DNA of 64,000 bases from Pedobacter sp. MC2016-15 (GTDB taxonomy: Bacteria; Bacteroidota; Bacteroidia; Sphingobacteriales; Sphingobacteriaceae). Positions 1 through 9,821 of the stretch are shown here, piece after piece. Below the pieces are notes generated by a model. That model made no database searches. It saw only the letters and a list, made by a program, of their open reading frames with translations, and was not told where the DNA came from. The stretch covers positions 992,001 to 1,056,000 of the forward strand of contig NZ_JAPIVS010000001.1 of the NCBI RefSeq assembly GCF_026239695.1. The letters are read 5' to 3'. The position numbers were made by a program, and so were the translations under genes. Each line of letters starts with the position of its first letter. The stretch's first letter is position 1.

Positions 1-344
1 AAATATATCGCCTCACAGGTGTCCTTCGTTGTTCCATGAAAGGCAACACCCAAAAAACTACCCTGTTTAACATCCTTACCTCGCAAATCAATTTCGATCG
101 TGCCCTCAGAAAATTGCACTCCCTTTAACCAGGCTACACCATATCCATCAGCTTCGGAAAGACGGACAGCACTTTTATTCAATGCAGAAACAGTTCTGTT
201 GTCTCCCTCAATCAGTCCCTGGGATAAGAGCTTTACCAGGTCATAGCTTCGGACTTGTGCCAAACCGTTTAACCCAGGGAACACAAGGAGAAAAAGAATA
301 AAGAAACGTGAATAACGAAGAAATGGATATATTCCTGATTTCAT
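1..344 (-). CDS. N-terminal part of a secreted protein, cut by the window edge
   Basis: Translation from the ATG at 344 gives about 114 residues before the left edge. A hydrophobic segment (about residues 10-30, ending GLNGLAQV) looks like a Sec signal peptide. The visible mature part (SEGTIEIDLRGKDVKQG, then SFLGVAFHG) has the beta-rich pattern of a concanavalin/LamG-like lectin or family-16-type glycosidase fold. I cannot name the protein. It is followed upstream by 286 bp with no gene. The fold is an inference from a short stretch. Confidence 0.7.
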   Translation of the reverse strand, partial: MKSGIYPFLRYSRFFILFLLVFPGLNGLAQVRSYDLVKLLSQGLIEGDNRTVSALNKSAVRLSEADGYGVAWLKGVQFSEGTIEIDLRGKDVKQGSFLGVAFHGTTKDTCEAIY

Positions 345-630
345 ATTACGAGATATTTAATGACCCACTCAACTTATGTATAGACAAATATACCTTGATA
401 TTTTAAAATCATGAGCTAATTCGTCAAACATCTACCGGCACATCTCGTCTACCGTGCAAAGCCATTCTGTTTCTTTTCTTGAGTGAAAGAGTTATATTGA
501 ATAGTTGTGCGCACATAACATCATGCATATTGATGTAAGTATGCTTTTGAACAAGTTGCTGCTTTTGATGAAAGGGGTAGTTATCATGTGTGAAATTGAT
601 ATATTGATTAACGTGAAGATAAAGTAATTA

Positions 631-2847
631 TCAATTCTCTTTAACTTTAACCGAACCATAACCCGATATCAGGTTATCCGTTGTCACTCCCTGAATGATC
701 AGCCGAAACTGACCAGTCAATTCTCCTGTGCTGAATTTAAGTTCCGCTTCGCCGGCTGAATTTGTCAGCAGTCCTGATTGCCAGTAGATCGTGGAGCGAT
801 GAGGGTTATTGCTCTTTTCTTCTTCAGTAACATAATATTCCTTACCATCACCTATCGCATTCATCGTCAGGCCAGAGATTTTCTTTTCTTCGGTACAGCC
901 GTGATAGTAAACATCCTTTACTTCGAAATAGTTTCCTTCCAGATCGGTCCTTATCTGGTACATCTTTCCCGAAATTGGTTTGAACCTGTTTACACTTTTT
1001 GCATAATTGAGGTAATCATGTTCGTCAACATAATCACCACATTCATTGACCCCGGGAACACCATGATACCCATGTAGAGATCCGTTTCTATTGTTCGCTT
1101 TGATATTAACCGTTTGCAGATTGATATTGTGCTGAAGTCCTTTTAATACTTCCGATTCGGAACCAGAATTGCCAATCACCTGATTCGTATAGCCCCTATC
1201 CAACTTTTGAACCATTCTGTTATTAATCTGGAGATAGGGGTCGTTGATATTTATCTGATAGTTTCTGCCCTGCGTTCCATTGACAATCAGGTTAACTTTG
1301 TGGCCCTCTGCTGCTAGAAGTTGTTCAGTTAGCAGATCAAATGATCCATTCTGTTCAGTCTCGATGATCTTTGTGCCTTCGCCGTTCATCGCAAACACCG
1401 TAACAGGAGATTTTACAGCTTTGTTGCGGAGCTTTATATTGCCTTTGATTTGCAGCGCATCATTATGCTGAAGCGTATCCCCTGCTTTCGTATCAACAAA
1501 ATCCTGCCAGGTATATCTGCGCCATCCTTTGATCAGGAGTATGTTTTCAACGTAATCTTTGTTCCCAAGACCCTGCCCTAATGGATCCGGAGGCAATTTA
1601 CCCAGGTTATGATTGAGGTAAACAGAGGTTTCAATATCGGAGAGCGTTCCGCGTACTCTTGTATCCTGAACCACAGCAGCAGAAAACATCCCCTGCACAG
1701 GCCTTCCGGGATGATCAAGCATTTTTATTGTGATCTTAACACTATCATTTATATTATAACTATCTTTTTCAGAATTGATAGCAGTGCTGATAGTTTTATC
1801 ATAATGCGCAAAGAACAGACGTTCTGCTAATGGTCGTCCCGATTCGTCAAGGATAGTGATCGTGCTTAATCCCTTTGGAAGTCCTTTCAGCGGAAGCCTG
1901 ATCTTGCTCAATTCAGGCAAAGCCGAAGTTTTGTAATAGGCATAATCGTTTTGATAGTTATGGACTATTATTTGAACAGCTTTGCGCTGAAGACTGTAAA
2001 TTCTCAGGTTTAAGGTATCATTCACCACAGCTTCCGTTAAGTGTAACTGCAGATAGTTTTGTCGGGATTTCGGCAGGTCAAACACCGTGTCTCTCAGCAA
2101 ATACCCATTCGCGCGGACTTTCAGCGTATAAATACTTCCGGCATCCGGGCTCAGCATGAACCTGCCGGTGCCGTAACTATTGGTCTCGACAGTATCAATA
2201 ACTTTTTCGCCCTGGATCAATAAACCGGTAACTGCGATGGGAGCTCCCTGAGCAGTCCTTGCCTCCCATGCCAGCTGACCTGGTAATCCATCTGCCAGAT
2301 TACCACCTTCAGGGAAAAATCTGACCACAATGCCCATTTTATTAAGCCTCATCTTATCCTTACGCTGTACAGAATCACGTAAGCCAATCTGGTTGCCGGA
2401 GCTTTGCTGTGTGATGCTTTTAATCTCAATGGGCACCGAAAACTGCGCAACCGGAGATCCGCTGTTGTCCAGAACATTTGTATAACTTATCAGTTGATAT
2501 CTTCCCGGCGGAATTGTATCCGGCAGCCTGATGCTCCCTGTGCTGTGCCCCTTTTGTATCTGAAACTTACCATCCAATTCTATCCTCCGGGAGTCTTCTC
2601 CAACCAGGAATATGCTCAACAGATGGTGATTAGCCTGATTTCGAGGTAGATTTATCAAATAAGCCGCAAACCAGATTTTTTCATTACTGGTATAAATGGA
2701 TTTGTCTATGTGCAGAAATAATGATGCTGATGAATGTTTTTTGCTGTAAAAATTAAATTTCTCTTCTAAAAAAGTACTATCAATTGATTGCGCCCTCAGC
2801 GTCAGGCTTGATAATACAATCACAAGAAGCAGTAACAGCTTATACAT
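631..2847 (-). CDS. MG2-domain (alpha-2-macroglobulin-like) secreted protein
   Basis: 738 residues with a signal peptide (about 1-19, ending LTLRAQS). An MG2-type beta-sandwich begins near residue 40 (FLHIDKSIYTSNEKIWFAAY), the hallmark of large Bacteroidota envelope proteins related to alpha-2-macroglobulins. Further beta-domains follow, and the end (IYWQSGLLTNSAGEAELKFS) resembles a macroglobulin bait/MG10-type strand region. There is no thioester motif and no TonB plug, so it is not a full macroglobulin. Its substrate is unknown. It appears monocistronic, with more than 200 bp free on each side. Confidence 0.8.
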   Translation of the reverse strand: MYKLLLLLVIVLSSLTLRAQSIDSTFLEEKFNFYSKKHSSASLFLHIDKSIYTSNEKIWFAAYLINLPRNQANHHLLSIFLVGEDSRRIELDGKFQIQKGHSTGSIRLPDTIPPGRYQLISYTNVLDNSGSPVAQFSVPIEIKSITQQSSGNQIGLRDSVQRKDKMRLNKMGIVVRFFPEGGNLADGLPGQLAWEARTAQGAPIAVTGLLIQGEKVIDTVETNSYGTGRFMLSPDAGSIYTLKVRANGYLLRDTVFDLPKSRQNYLQLHLTEAVVNDTLNLRIYSLQRKAVQIIVHNYQNDYAYYKTSALPELSKIRLPLKGLPKGLSTITILDESGRPLAERLFFAHYDKTISTAINSEKDSYNINDSVKITIKMLDHPGRPVQGMFSAAVVQDTRVRGTLSDIETSVYLNHNLGKLPPDPLGQGLGNKDYVENILLIKGWRRYTWQDFVDTKAGDTLQHNDALQIKGNIKLRNKAVKSPVTVFAMNGEGTKIIETEQNGSFDLLTEQLLAAEGHKVNLIVNGTQGRNYQININDPYLQINNRMVQKLDRGYTNQVIGNSGSESEVLKGLQHNINLQTVNIKANNRNGSLHGYHGVPGVNECGDYVDEHDYLNYAKSVNRFKPISGKMYQIRTDLEGNYFEVKDVYYHGCTEEKKISGLTMNAIGDGKEYYVTEEEKSNNPHRSTIYWQSGLLTNSAGEAELKFSTGELTGQFRLIIQGVTTDNLISGYGSVKVKEN

Positions 2848-3061
2848 AACGTCATCAGCAGAGGTTGGTGTCCCTTCTAACTTAAACTAATAAAATTGAT
2901 AAGTAACCTATTTTACACAAAGCAGGATATGCTCGATGTGAAGCGTATCATTGCCGAGGTATCTGGTTATATCTTAAAACATTTATCTGAAAATCACAAA
3001 AAAATCACGGCTGTTCCTAAGATTTAGCTTGCTTATTCAGCATTATTGACTCAGAGCTCAA

Positions 3062-4183
3062 TTACTTTATCAATTGATCAAAAGAAAAATCCCGCTCTCT
3101 CATTTGCAGTTCATTCTCAAGCGATGCTTTCTGTGCGGCCCTCGCATACACAAACATCTGATCTTCGTAATCGCAGATCGCATCATCAATAGATCTGAAC
3201 TGGTTGCCCGTCAGGTTCTCCGACAGGATCACCGCATCCAGTAAACCTGTATTTACACCCTCTCCGGCGAAGGGCGGCATCAGGTGCGCAGCATCCCCCA
3301 CAAGTGTGATAGGTAAAGGTCGTTCAGCTTTCCAGGGTTTGTCGAGCGGCAGAACTTTTGTCGTCAGGCTTACATAAGAAGATGTTGCACTAAACAGCTC
3401 CATAAAATGCGCATCCCAGCCCTTAAATCTTTCTGAAAGAAACTCAGTTACCGCAGCAGTGTCTGTGAAATCTATCGATTTCAGATCTTCAGGTTTCTTG
3501 AATATCACCCCATAACTCAGAAGATCACCATTTTTAGGGTTCGCCACCAGCAGGTTACCCTCATGCGCTGCCATCAGGCGATAACCATTACATAGCCGAT
3601 AAAATTCCGGTGACCGGAGTTCCGGCTGCTGCACATCGGCCTGAATAATGAACGTACCCGTGTCAGTAACTTCAGCATCAGTCACAAAGCTCCTTACTTT
3701 GGACATCCCTCCATTTGCACAGATCACCAGATCCGCAGTCTCCGCAGGTTTCCCTTCGAATTTCAGCAACCATTTGCCCTCCTGCATTTCAAGATCCACA
3801 CACTGGCGGTTCCATAGAACGGTATTGGGCTGCAGACTGTGTAAAAGCATCTGCCTCAGGTCATTCCTGTTGATCTCTGGGTTAGCATGTTCCCGTACGG
3901 AAGTCACTTCCTTTGTCATCAGGACATTGGCATTGTAGTCGGCTATAATCACCCCCATGGGTATAGATTTGGCGAAGTATTGTTCCAGCAAGCCAGCCCT
4001 TTGCATCGCCAGCTGACCGCTATGCTGATGCAGGTCGAGCGTTCCTCCCCAAACCCTTGCAGTGGCATCTTTATCGCGTTCATAAACACTCACATCTACC
4101 CCTTTTTGCTGTAAGAGACGGGCCAGGGTAAGCCCGACAGGTCCTGCGCCAATGATGGCTACTTTTTTATCAGTTAGTATCAT
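3062..4183 (-). CDS. Tet(X)-like FAD-dependent monooxygenase
   Basis: 373 residues, a class A flavoprotein hydroxylase. The Rossmann motif GAGPVGLTLARLLQQ sits at 12-26, and GDAAHLMPPFAGEGVNTG near 290-310 is the second FAD motif. Many blocks match the tetracycline-inactivating Tet(X) as I remember it: NPEINRNDLR, ANGGMSKVR, LCNG.RLMA, PLPITLVGDAAHLMPPFAG. Aligned by eye, Gln181 and Arg202 match Tet(X) Gln192 and Arg213, but Val213 and Ser223 replace Phe224 and His234 of its substrate pocket. It is therefore a close relative whose substrate may differ. It is divergent from an AraC regulator 75 bp away, which suggests regulated xenobiotic hydroxylation. Confidence 0.88.
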   Translation of the reverse strand: MILTDKKVAIIGAGPVGLTLARLLQQKGVDVSVYERDKDATARVWGGTLDLHQHSGQLAMQRAGLLEQYFAKSIPMGVIIADYNANVLMTKEVTSVREHANPEINRNDLRQMLLHSLQPNTVLWNRQCVDLEMQEGKWLLKFEGKPAETADLVICANGGMSKVRSFVTDAEVTDTGTFIIQADVQQPELRSPEFYRLCNGYRLMAAHEGNLLVANPKNGDLLSYGVIFKKPEDLKSIDFTDTAAVTEFLSERFKGWDAHFMELFSATSSYVSLTTKVLPLDKPWKAERPLPITLVGDAAHLMPPFAGEGVNTGLLDAVILSENLTGNQFRSIDDAICDYEDQMFVYARAAQKASLENELQMRERDFSFDQLIK

Positions 4184-4258
4184 GACTCAAAATTACAGTC
4201 GTATCATAGAATAAAATAACCATATTTGACTGAAAAATAGTCGTAAGCGACCGAAATT

Positions 4259-5194
4259 ATGCCTGATCAAAGCGTACCTGTTATATTGGAGACCATCGCC
4301 AGATCGATGGGGACAGCGTTAAACCAAAATCGTCTAGAGATACCGGAGAAGTTTGGGAAGGGTTATTGTTCCGGCTACGTTTTCAATGAGAACATCCGTT
4401 TGCTGATCAGCGACTACGAACTTCATGATGATATTCTCGTTTCCAGTCCTCGTGATACTCCTTCCGGAAGCCTGTTATTCTTCAAGTTCCAAAACATTTT
4501 CCCGCGGGAACAGAATTCTAACAAGATGCCTACAGTGCTCATCGCGACAAGCACCATCAATACCGAAGATGTCCTCGCTATCCATAGCAATACGGAAACA
4601 ATTAATATTGAAGTCGACAGCCGGTATCTGAGCGAAATTTTTGCCCCGCAGGAGCGATCACCCATCTTACAGAATCTTCTCGAACAGCGCTCCCCCCTGA
4701 TTTTTGAACAACTGGTCTATCCTGGATTGCGGAAGATCGTCGATGAGATACTGAGCGAGCGGGTAACGAAAGCTTTCCAGCTATTTTTTCTACGCGTAAA
4801 GGCCGAAGAACTTATTTGCAGACTGCTGATGGAGCTGGACAAGCGTGAGGAAGTACAGCTTTATCCTTTAAAGGAACAGGATATTCAAACGCTTTACCAA
4901 ATTAAGGATCAGATCCTTTCGCAGCTTAGTATCCCACCTGTCATCGCTGACCTGGCACTTCAGTATGCGATGAGCGAAACCAAACTCAAGCGATTATTCC
5001 GGCAGATTTTTGGATACAGTATCTTTAATTATTATCAATTGTTCAGGATGCAGGAAGCTGCGCGTATGCTCAAAGCACAGGAGCTTTCAGTTGCAGAGAT
5101 CGGATACGCACTGGGTTTTTCGAACCTCAGCCATTTCTCAAGAGTTTTTAAAGCGTATTCTGGTTTTAATCCTAAGAAGTACAGCCGGGGCTGA
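4259..5194 (+). CDS. AraC-family transcriptional regulator
   Basis: 311 residues. The C-terminal third carries the two-helix-turn-helix AraC DNA-binding domain: first helix region near 235 (IADLALQYAMSETKLKRLFR), second near 280-305 (SVAEIGYALGFSNLSHFSRV, then FKAYSGFNPKKYS). The N-terminal 200 residues are a ligand-binding domain of no clear family. It is divergently transcribed from the Tet(X)-like monooxygenase with 75 bp between start codons, so it most likely controls that gene and itself. The inducer is unknown. Confidence 0.88.
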   Translation: MPDQSVPVILETIARSMGTALNQNRLEIPEKFGKGYCSGYVFNENIRLLISDYELHDDILVSSPRDTPSGSLLFFKFQNIFPREQNSNKMPTVLIATSTINTEDVLAIHSNTETINIEVDSRYLSEIFAPQERSPILQNLLEQRSPLIFEQLVYPGLRKIVDEILSERVTKAFQLFFLRVKAEELICRLLMELDKREEVQLYPLKEQDIQTLYQIKDQILSQLSIPPVIADLALQYAMSETKLKRLFRQIFGYSIFNYYQLFRMQEAARMLKAQELSVAEIGYALGFSNLSHFSRVFKAYSGFNPKKYSRG

Positions 5195-5230
5195 TTATTG
5201 AGAATTAATTGATAAGGTGACCCGCCTGAC

Positions 5231-5839
5231 TCAGAGCGGAATTTCAAGTAAAGTGAAAAGCTTATAGAGCTCAGCTTTTGCTTGTTCGGGGGCCTCCCGA
5301 TCGTAATTTCCTCTTTTAGTTGCATTAGCTACACCCATTGCGAGATGTGGTCTTAATCTTTTATAGATATCAGGATTGGTCCTGACGAAATATTTTTCAG
5401 TTTTCTCATAAGATTTTAAATGATTGGATCCTTTAAGCAAACGTCCGACAGGATCACACTCGGCAAAATATCTACCCGTATCCCTCACATGCATCAGGAA
5501 CCAGAACTCCAAACATGGAGAATTAATCAAAATATAGATGTTGTCAATGCCATCGCCCTCTTCAAGATATGACTTCAGCTCTGCAGTCTTTCCCTCAGCG
5601 ATAACAACATCCATGTCAACCACCCAAATGGAGAGATCATATATCTCCGCATTCGCCTTTACCACCTGGAATTGATCAAAAAGCTTTTTTTTTCTAGGCA
5701 ATTCAGGCAGTATAGAAACATTTTTCAGCAACTCATTTCTCTTGAGCATTTGCAAATACCATAACTCAGTTTCGCCATCCACGATTAAAGCTACAGTCTT
5801 TCTTCCTGCTCCTTTCCTATTTCCTTTACTTCTTCCCAT
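5231..5839 (-). CDS. RloB-like (TOPRIM-type) protein, AbiLii-like, pair 1
   Basis: 202 residues from the ATG at 5839 (MGRSKGN); an in-frame start at 5863 also exists but lies deeper inside the ATPase gene. RloB signatures are visible: DGETELWYL, VVDMDVV and SPCLEFWFLMH. These provide the acidic residues of a TOPRIM-like nuclease centre. The gene overlaps the stop of the upstream AAA ATPase by 14 bp, so the two are translationally coupled. ATPase plus RloB is the composition of the AbiL abortive-infection system. The RloB assignment is from family knowledge; the defence role is inferred. Confidence 0.82.
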   Translation of the reverse strand: MGRSKGNRKGAGRKTVALIVDGETELWYLQMLKRNELLKNVSILPELPRKKKLFDQFQVVKANAEIYDLSIWVVDMDVVIAEGKTAELKSYLEEGDGIDNIYILINSPCLEFWFLMHVRDTGRYFAECDPVGRLLKGSNHLKSYEKTEKYFVRTNPDIYKRLRPHLAMGVANATKRGNYDREAPEQAKAELYKLFTLLEIPL

Positions 5840-7157
5840 CTTCAATATCAAGATAATGGTCACTTACCTGAGGTACTGCGCCAAGCTTGCCTGAACGATA
5901 AGCATTAAAAACAGAAGTTGTATCACGCACAACTGAGGAGTCAAAATCACTTAACGAGTATAGCTCCATGCTGCCATCTTGCTTCTTCTCCGTAAACCAG
6001 ATTGCGTCGTCCCTTAGGATATTCCTTTCAAGCAACAGTTCTCTGTAATGCGTAGTAGCAATCAGCTGCGAATCCTTAACATTGACGAGGAACAATAGTA
6101 GAAAATGCTTCAGTAAATCAGGATGAAGAGAAGATTCAAGTTCATCTATTAATGCTATTCCAGGCTTATTCAGGAGTTGCTCCAGGATTCCACTGAGCTG
6201 ATAATAACGCTGTGTACCTTCGGATTCTTCATCATATGGCAAATGATAGTTGTACATTTTGTCATTCACTTTTACTGTATGCGTAAAGCCAATCTCCAAC
6301 TGCTCAGCATAGTCATCATCCTGAGCCGGGGCTGACTCGGAGAGCCTGGAATTGGCATTTCTATTGATGATCTTAAGAATCTCCTTGAAAGACTCATCAT
6401 AGTCAGTTTTCTTTTTTTCAAGTGCGATATCAGTAATCTTAAAATCAGCCTTTTGAAGAAAGAGCGTCAAATGATTTTTATTAATTTCCTGAAGCTCCAG
6501 GGCTTTGTTAATCGAGCTACTCAGATCACTTTTAGGAGAAATTAAATTACCCAATACATCCCGGAACCAATCCGTAACCTCCCTTAAGTCAGTAGAATCA
6601 ATATTAGATCTTAAAAATCCAGCCAAAACAGGGCTGTTCCACAGGGTATTGGCCCCAAGAGTTTCTTCCTGTGACTTTTTCAGTTTTGCCTTCGCTCCAA
6701 ACTTAATTTGAGAGAGCTGTTTCTCCAGATTGGTTTTGCGTTCATATAGCAAAGACTTATTAGGAGAGTAATTTTCTAGTTTTTCATAGGTTATCGCCTC
6801 CCGGGTAAAAGCTATTTGATAACTATATTTAACCATATTCCGGTAAAAGATCAGTTCAAATTCTGTGGGTTGGGCAGGGGTTTCTGTATCAAACAAAAAA
6901 GGGAAATGGTCGAGCGGATCCTGTTTTTGAAAAGGCGCCTTCAGGATAACCTGACGTAATAGGCTTAAACCTTTTAAGATTGTTGTCTTTCCTGATCCAT
7001 TTGCTCCATAGATAAGTCCAAGTTTCAGAAGTCTTTCACCCGGCACCGGCTCAAATACATAATATTCTTCTAGATCTTTAGATTTTTCCGCTTCAAAAGA
7101 AAGCGTAATTTTATCTTTGACACTCCTAAAATTTCTGATGGAAATGCTTACTATCAT
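5826..7157 (-). CDS. AAA-family ATPase (AbiLi/OLD-like), pair 1
   Basis: 443 residues of the ABC/SMC-like AAA_15/AAA_21 type. It starts ISIRNFRSVKDK, has Walker A GANGSGKTT at 51-59 and Walker B with the D-loop in GIALIDELESSLHP near 340. The SQ.IATTH region follows (SQLIATTHYRELL). There is no nuclease domain of its own; the RloB partner encoded directly after it would supply that. By analogy with OLD, PARIS and AbiL, the ATPase may sense phage and license the nuclease. A second, divergent copy of the pair lies at 9822-11790. Confidence 0.85.
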   Translation of the reverse strand: MIVSISIRNFRSVKDKITLSFEAEKSKDLEEYYVFEPVPGERLLKLGLIYGANGSGKTTILKGLSLLRQVILKAPFQKQDPLDHFPFLFDTETPAQPTEFELIFYRNMVKYSYQIAFTREAITYEKLENYSPNKSLLYERKTNLEKQLSQIKFGAKAKLKKSQEETLGANTLWNSPVLAGFLRSNIDSTDLREVTDWFRDVLGNLISPKSDLSSSINKALELQEINKNHLTLFLQKADFKITDIALEKKKTDYDESFKEILKIINRNANSRLSESAPAQDDDYAEQLEIGFTHTVKVNDKMYNYHLPYDEESEGTQRYYQLSGILEQLLNKPGIALIDELESSLHPDLLKHFLLLFLVNVKDSQLIATTHYRELLLERNILRDDAIWFTEKKQDGSMELYSLSDFDSSVVRDTTSVFNAYRSGKLGAVPQVSDHYLDIEDGKK

Positions 7158-7339
7158 AATTTTACATTGATTTCTGTAAGTGATTTACAAATATAAAGAA
7201 TAAATCATTCTATTTTGAAGCATTATATCACATAATTATTTTTGTTATTAGGATGATCAGGCAAACGAAATCCATTTTAATCTTTATTCCAGCAAGCCAA
7301 CATCAATGAGATAATGTAGAGTTAATTGATTGTTCAGTG

Positions 7340-7852
7340 TTATTGTAAATGATTATTTTTCTGAAAGGCAAGCTTAGCTTTATATTTTTCCTGCTCCGAT
7401 TGATTAACAAGCTTGTAAGTTTTCACTCTTTCATTGCGCAATGCAGACATATCATCTTGTGCCTTTTTTGCTTCGCCGGAGTTTTGATCAAGTGTACCAG
7501 CCATCAACTGTGCTTCCCTGATATCCAGATTTTTGAGCTGCAGCAAAAGTTTATAGTAAGCAGCTGTACTTTGTTTTAATCTCTTAGCATCTGAGATTTC
7601 AGTTACCGGAAATGACTCGATTTCAGTAATTAAGGATTTTAATTGATTGGCCTGATCTGTGGCAACTTTTATAGCTGTAACTGCTTTTCTGTTTATCAGG
7701 GCCTGCAGCCGTACATCTTCCGAACTATCAGCTACAAGAATGACAAAAGCTTTTCTGTCTGCTGAATCTATCAACGTATTAAACTCCTTTGCTTTTGGAG
7801 AGTGGCAGGCAACTGCAAGAATCATCAGTACTAATAAACTTATATATTTCAT
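7340..7852 (-). CDS. small secreted lipoprotein
   Basis: 170 residues from the ATG at 7852 (MKYISLLVLM). A lipobox LAVAC lies at about 12-16, so the mature protein should be an outer- or inner-membrane lipoprotein. The remainder is charged and helical, with probable coiled-coil stretches. I recognise no family. It lies between the two ATPase/RloB pairs but has its own 180-bp upstream region, so co-function is not implied. Confidence 0.72.
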   Translation of the reverse strand: MKYISLLVLMILAVACHSPKAKEFNTLIDSADRKAFVILVADSSEDVRLQALINRKAVTAIKVATDQANQLKSLITEIESFPVTEISDAKRLKQSTAAYYKLLLQLKNLDIREAQLMAGTLDQNSGEAKKAQDDMSALRNERVKTYKLVNQSEQEKYKAKLAFQKNNHLQ

Positions 7853-7952
7853 GCTCGGTGTGATCAAATTAAACTTTAAATAGTAACAATACTATTCTAA
7901 CATCTCAATCTCTCAAATTGTGATGTTCATAACAAAAAGTTATCAATGTAAT

Positions 7953-9056
7953 TTATAAAACCTGTGGCGTATAACGTTCAAAAGTCTGCCAGTATTTATC
8001 TCTATAAACCTCATATTCCACTTCGAGTTGACCTTTAAATTCTCTGATAGTACGATCCACGACGCGCACAGGCTTACGGAAATCTGCACAGGCGAAACAA
8101 ATCCTGCTCAGTCCGTCGGCGGTCTCAACGCTGATATGCAGAAAGCCCTCCGGAGCTTGCAATTGCTCAACGAGCTGATCTTGGAATTGATCAAGAAGTT
8201 CAGCTGTCCTGGAATCAGGCAAACCGTTATCCTCTGCCCCATTATATTTTATGGAAATCTCTATCACCCAGGGATGTGAAGCCTTGCCATCCCATTCCAG
8301 AACAGAAGAATTGACTATGGCGAAGAGCGGTTTACCATTCTCCAGCTTCCATTCGAGGCAGTTGCGACGATCATCTTCTTCCAGATAGCGTAAATCTCCA
8401 TATTTCTCTACAAATTCCTTTTCACGCCAAATCAGGTAGTCCATCAGTTTGAAAATTGGTATCAGCACTGCTTTCGCATCCTCTTTTGCGATGAACTCCA
8501 GGCTGTCAATCATGGTCAGCATGTTCAGTTCCCCAAGATAATTCTCCAGAAACATTGAACCACCAATTTCAAAGTTGGAACGATCAGACTCCATGAAGTC
8601 TGAGTGAATGATGACCAGGTCTATATTATCCCGCATATTTGGGTCTTCATTTTCATAGAAAAACATGTTGTCTATGCTGAATATTTTACCGGCCATTTTG
8701 AGCATCGTCTTATCCATATCTATGGCCGGCTTCAATGAAGTAAATTTCCATCCGGGGATGCTTGGGGCCGCATCGATTATGTCCTCTATGTAAGGAATAA
8801 TTTTAACCTCAGCAGCTGCTGACAAAGCCAATTCTACATTACCCTTATCGTCCACTGCCGTCATTAATAAAATCCCGTTGTGTAACTGATCCAGCATCGG
8901 GCTGAGCCTGGGGAAAAAGGCTTTGTCGATATTTTTCCCGCTCCGGATGATCTTAAAGAAAGTATGTTCATTGTGCAAGAACCAGGTCCAGAATTCTTCG
9001 TAAGTGCTAATTTTCGGCACACTGTTTTTACGGAAGATAGAAGAGATGATGCCCAT
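7953..9056 (-). CDS. conserved cytoplasmic protein of unknown function
   Basis: 367 residues with no signal peptide or membrane segment. The N-terminal half (NGILLMTAVDDKGNVELALS, then IPYIEDIIDAAPSIPGW) looks like a conserved alpha/beta domain found in many bacteria, often beside DUF695-type regions. The C-terminal half is probably a related duplicate (SVETADGLSRICFACADF). No catalytic motif is visible. It is flanked by a lipoprotein gene and 260 bp of A+T-rich DNA. Confidence 0.7.
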   Translation of the reverse strand: MGIISSIFRKNSVPKISTYEEFWTWFLHNEHTFFKIIRSGKNIDKAFFPRLSPMLDQLHNGILLMTAVDDKGNVELALSAAAEVKIIPYIEDIIDAAPSIPGWKFTSLKPAIDMDKTMLKMAGKIFSIDNMFFYENEDPNMRDNIDLVIIHSDFMESDRSNFEIGGSMFLENYLGELNMLTMIDSLEFIAKEDAKAVLIPIFKLMDYLIWREKEFVEKYGDLRYLEEDDRRNCLEWKLENGKPLFAIVNSSVLEWDGKASHPWVIEISIKYNGAEDNGLPDSRTAELLDQFQDQLVEQLQAPEGFLHISVETADGLSRICFACADFRKPVRVVDRTIREFKGQLEVEYEVYRDKYWQTFERYTPQVL

Positions 9057-9317
9057 TTATATTGCTTGCTTTTAGTTTGTTAAAATATAATAAGATCCTT
9101 TCAAGTATATTTTTTCCAATCACACTTCTTTGTTACCATGCTACATTACATATTAAATCTACTCGGCAGTTTCTTGTCCCAGCAAATATTGGATTATATT
9201 ACTATTATTAATGCCTAACATAAATTTATAAATAAAATATAGAATTACGTTTCATTATAAAGATAATATTATCTTAACTTTAAAACACGTATATTATCAA
9301 AAATAAATATTGTACAA

Positions 9318-9779
9318 ATGACTTACAGCAAAACGCAAATAGGATGGATCATGATTGTGTTCTTTACGCTGATTCCGTTACAGCTCACTTACGCTTATAT
9401 CACATCCGGACCAGAACATTTACCTACCGAAGTATACATCTTATTGATGGCGATTATGCTTGGCGCATTGTCCACTTTTTACAAGCTAAAAGTTACAGTC
9501 GATCATGGTGTTATTCGTTTACGTTACGGACTTGGACTTCTCAACTTCCGCATTAAGCCCAGCAAGATTATTAAGGTTGACATCATCAATATTCCGTTGT
9601 ATTACGGTATCGGAATACGAATGACTCCAGTGGGCTACATTTACAGCGTTAATGGATTCAAGGGTGTTCGAATCACCTATCAGGAACTTAAATCCAACAA
9701 AGAAAAAGTTGTGATTATAGGTACCAATGATCCGGAGGGATTGAAGTCTTATTTGGCACACGGCAGCACTATGTTTTAA
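9318..9779 (+). CDS. PH-domain-like membrane protein
   Basis: 153 residues. Two hydrophobic segments (about 8-28 and 39-58) form an N-terminal hairpin in the membrane. The rest (LKVTVDHGVIRLRYGLGLLN, then VGYIYSVNGFKGVRI) is the beta-strand pattern of a bacterial PH-like domain. Such proteins are common in Bacteroidota and have no settled role. The 260 bp before it are very A+T-rich and presumably hold the promoter. Confidence 0.7.
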   Translation: MTYSKTQIGWIMIVFFTLIPLQLTYAYITSGPEHLPTEVYILLMAIMLGALSTFYKLKVTVDHGVIRLRYGLGLLNFRIKPSKIIKVDIINIPLYYGIGIRMTPVGYIYSVNGFKGVRITYQELKSNKEKVVIIGTNDPEGLKSYLAHGSTMF

Positions 9780-9821
9780 CAAAGACAGGTTGAAGAACTT
9801 AGCAGAAGCTGGAAATAATTT

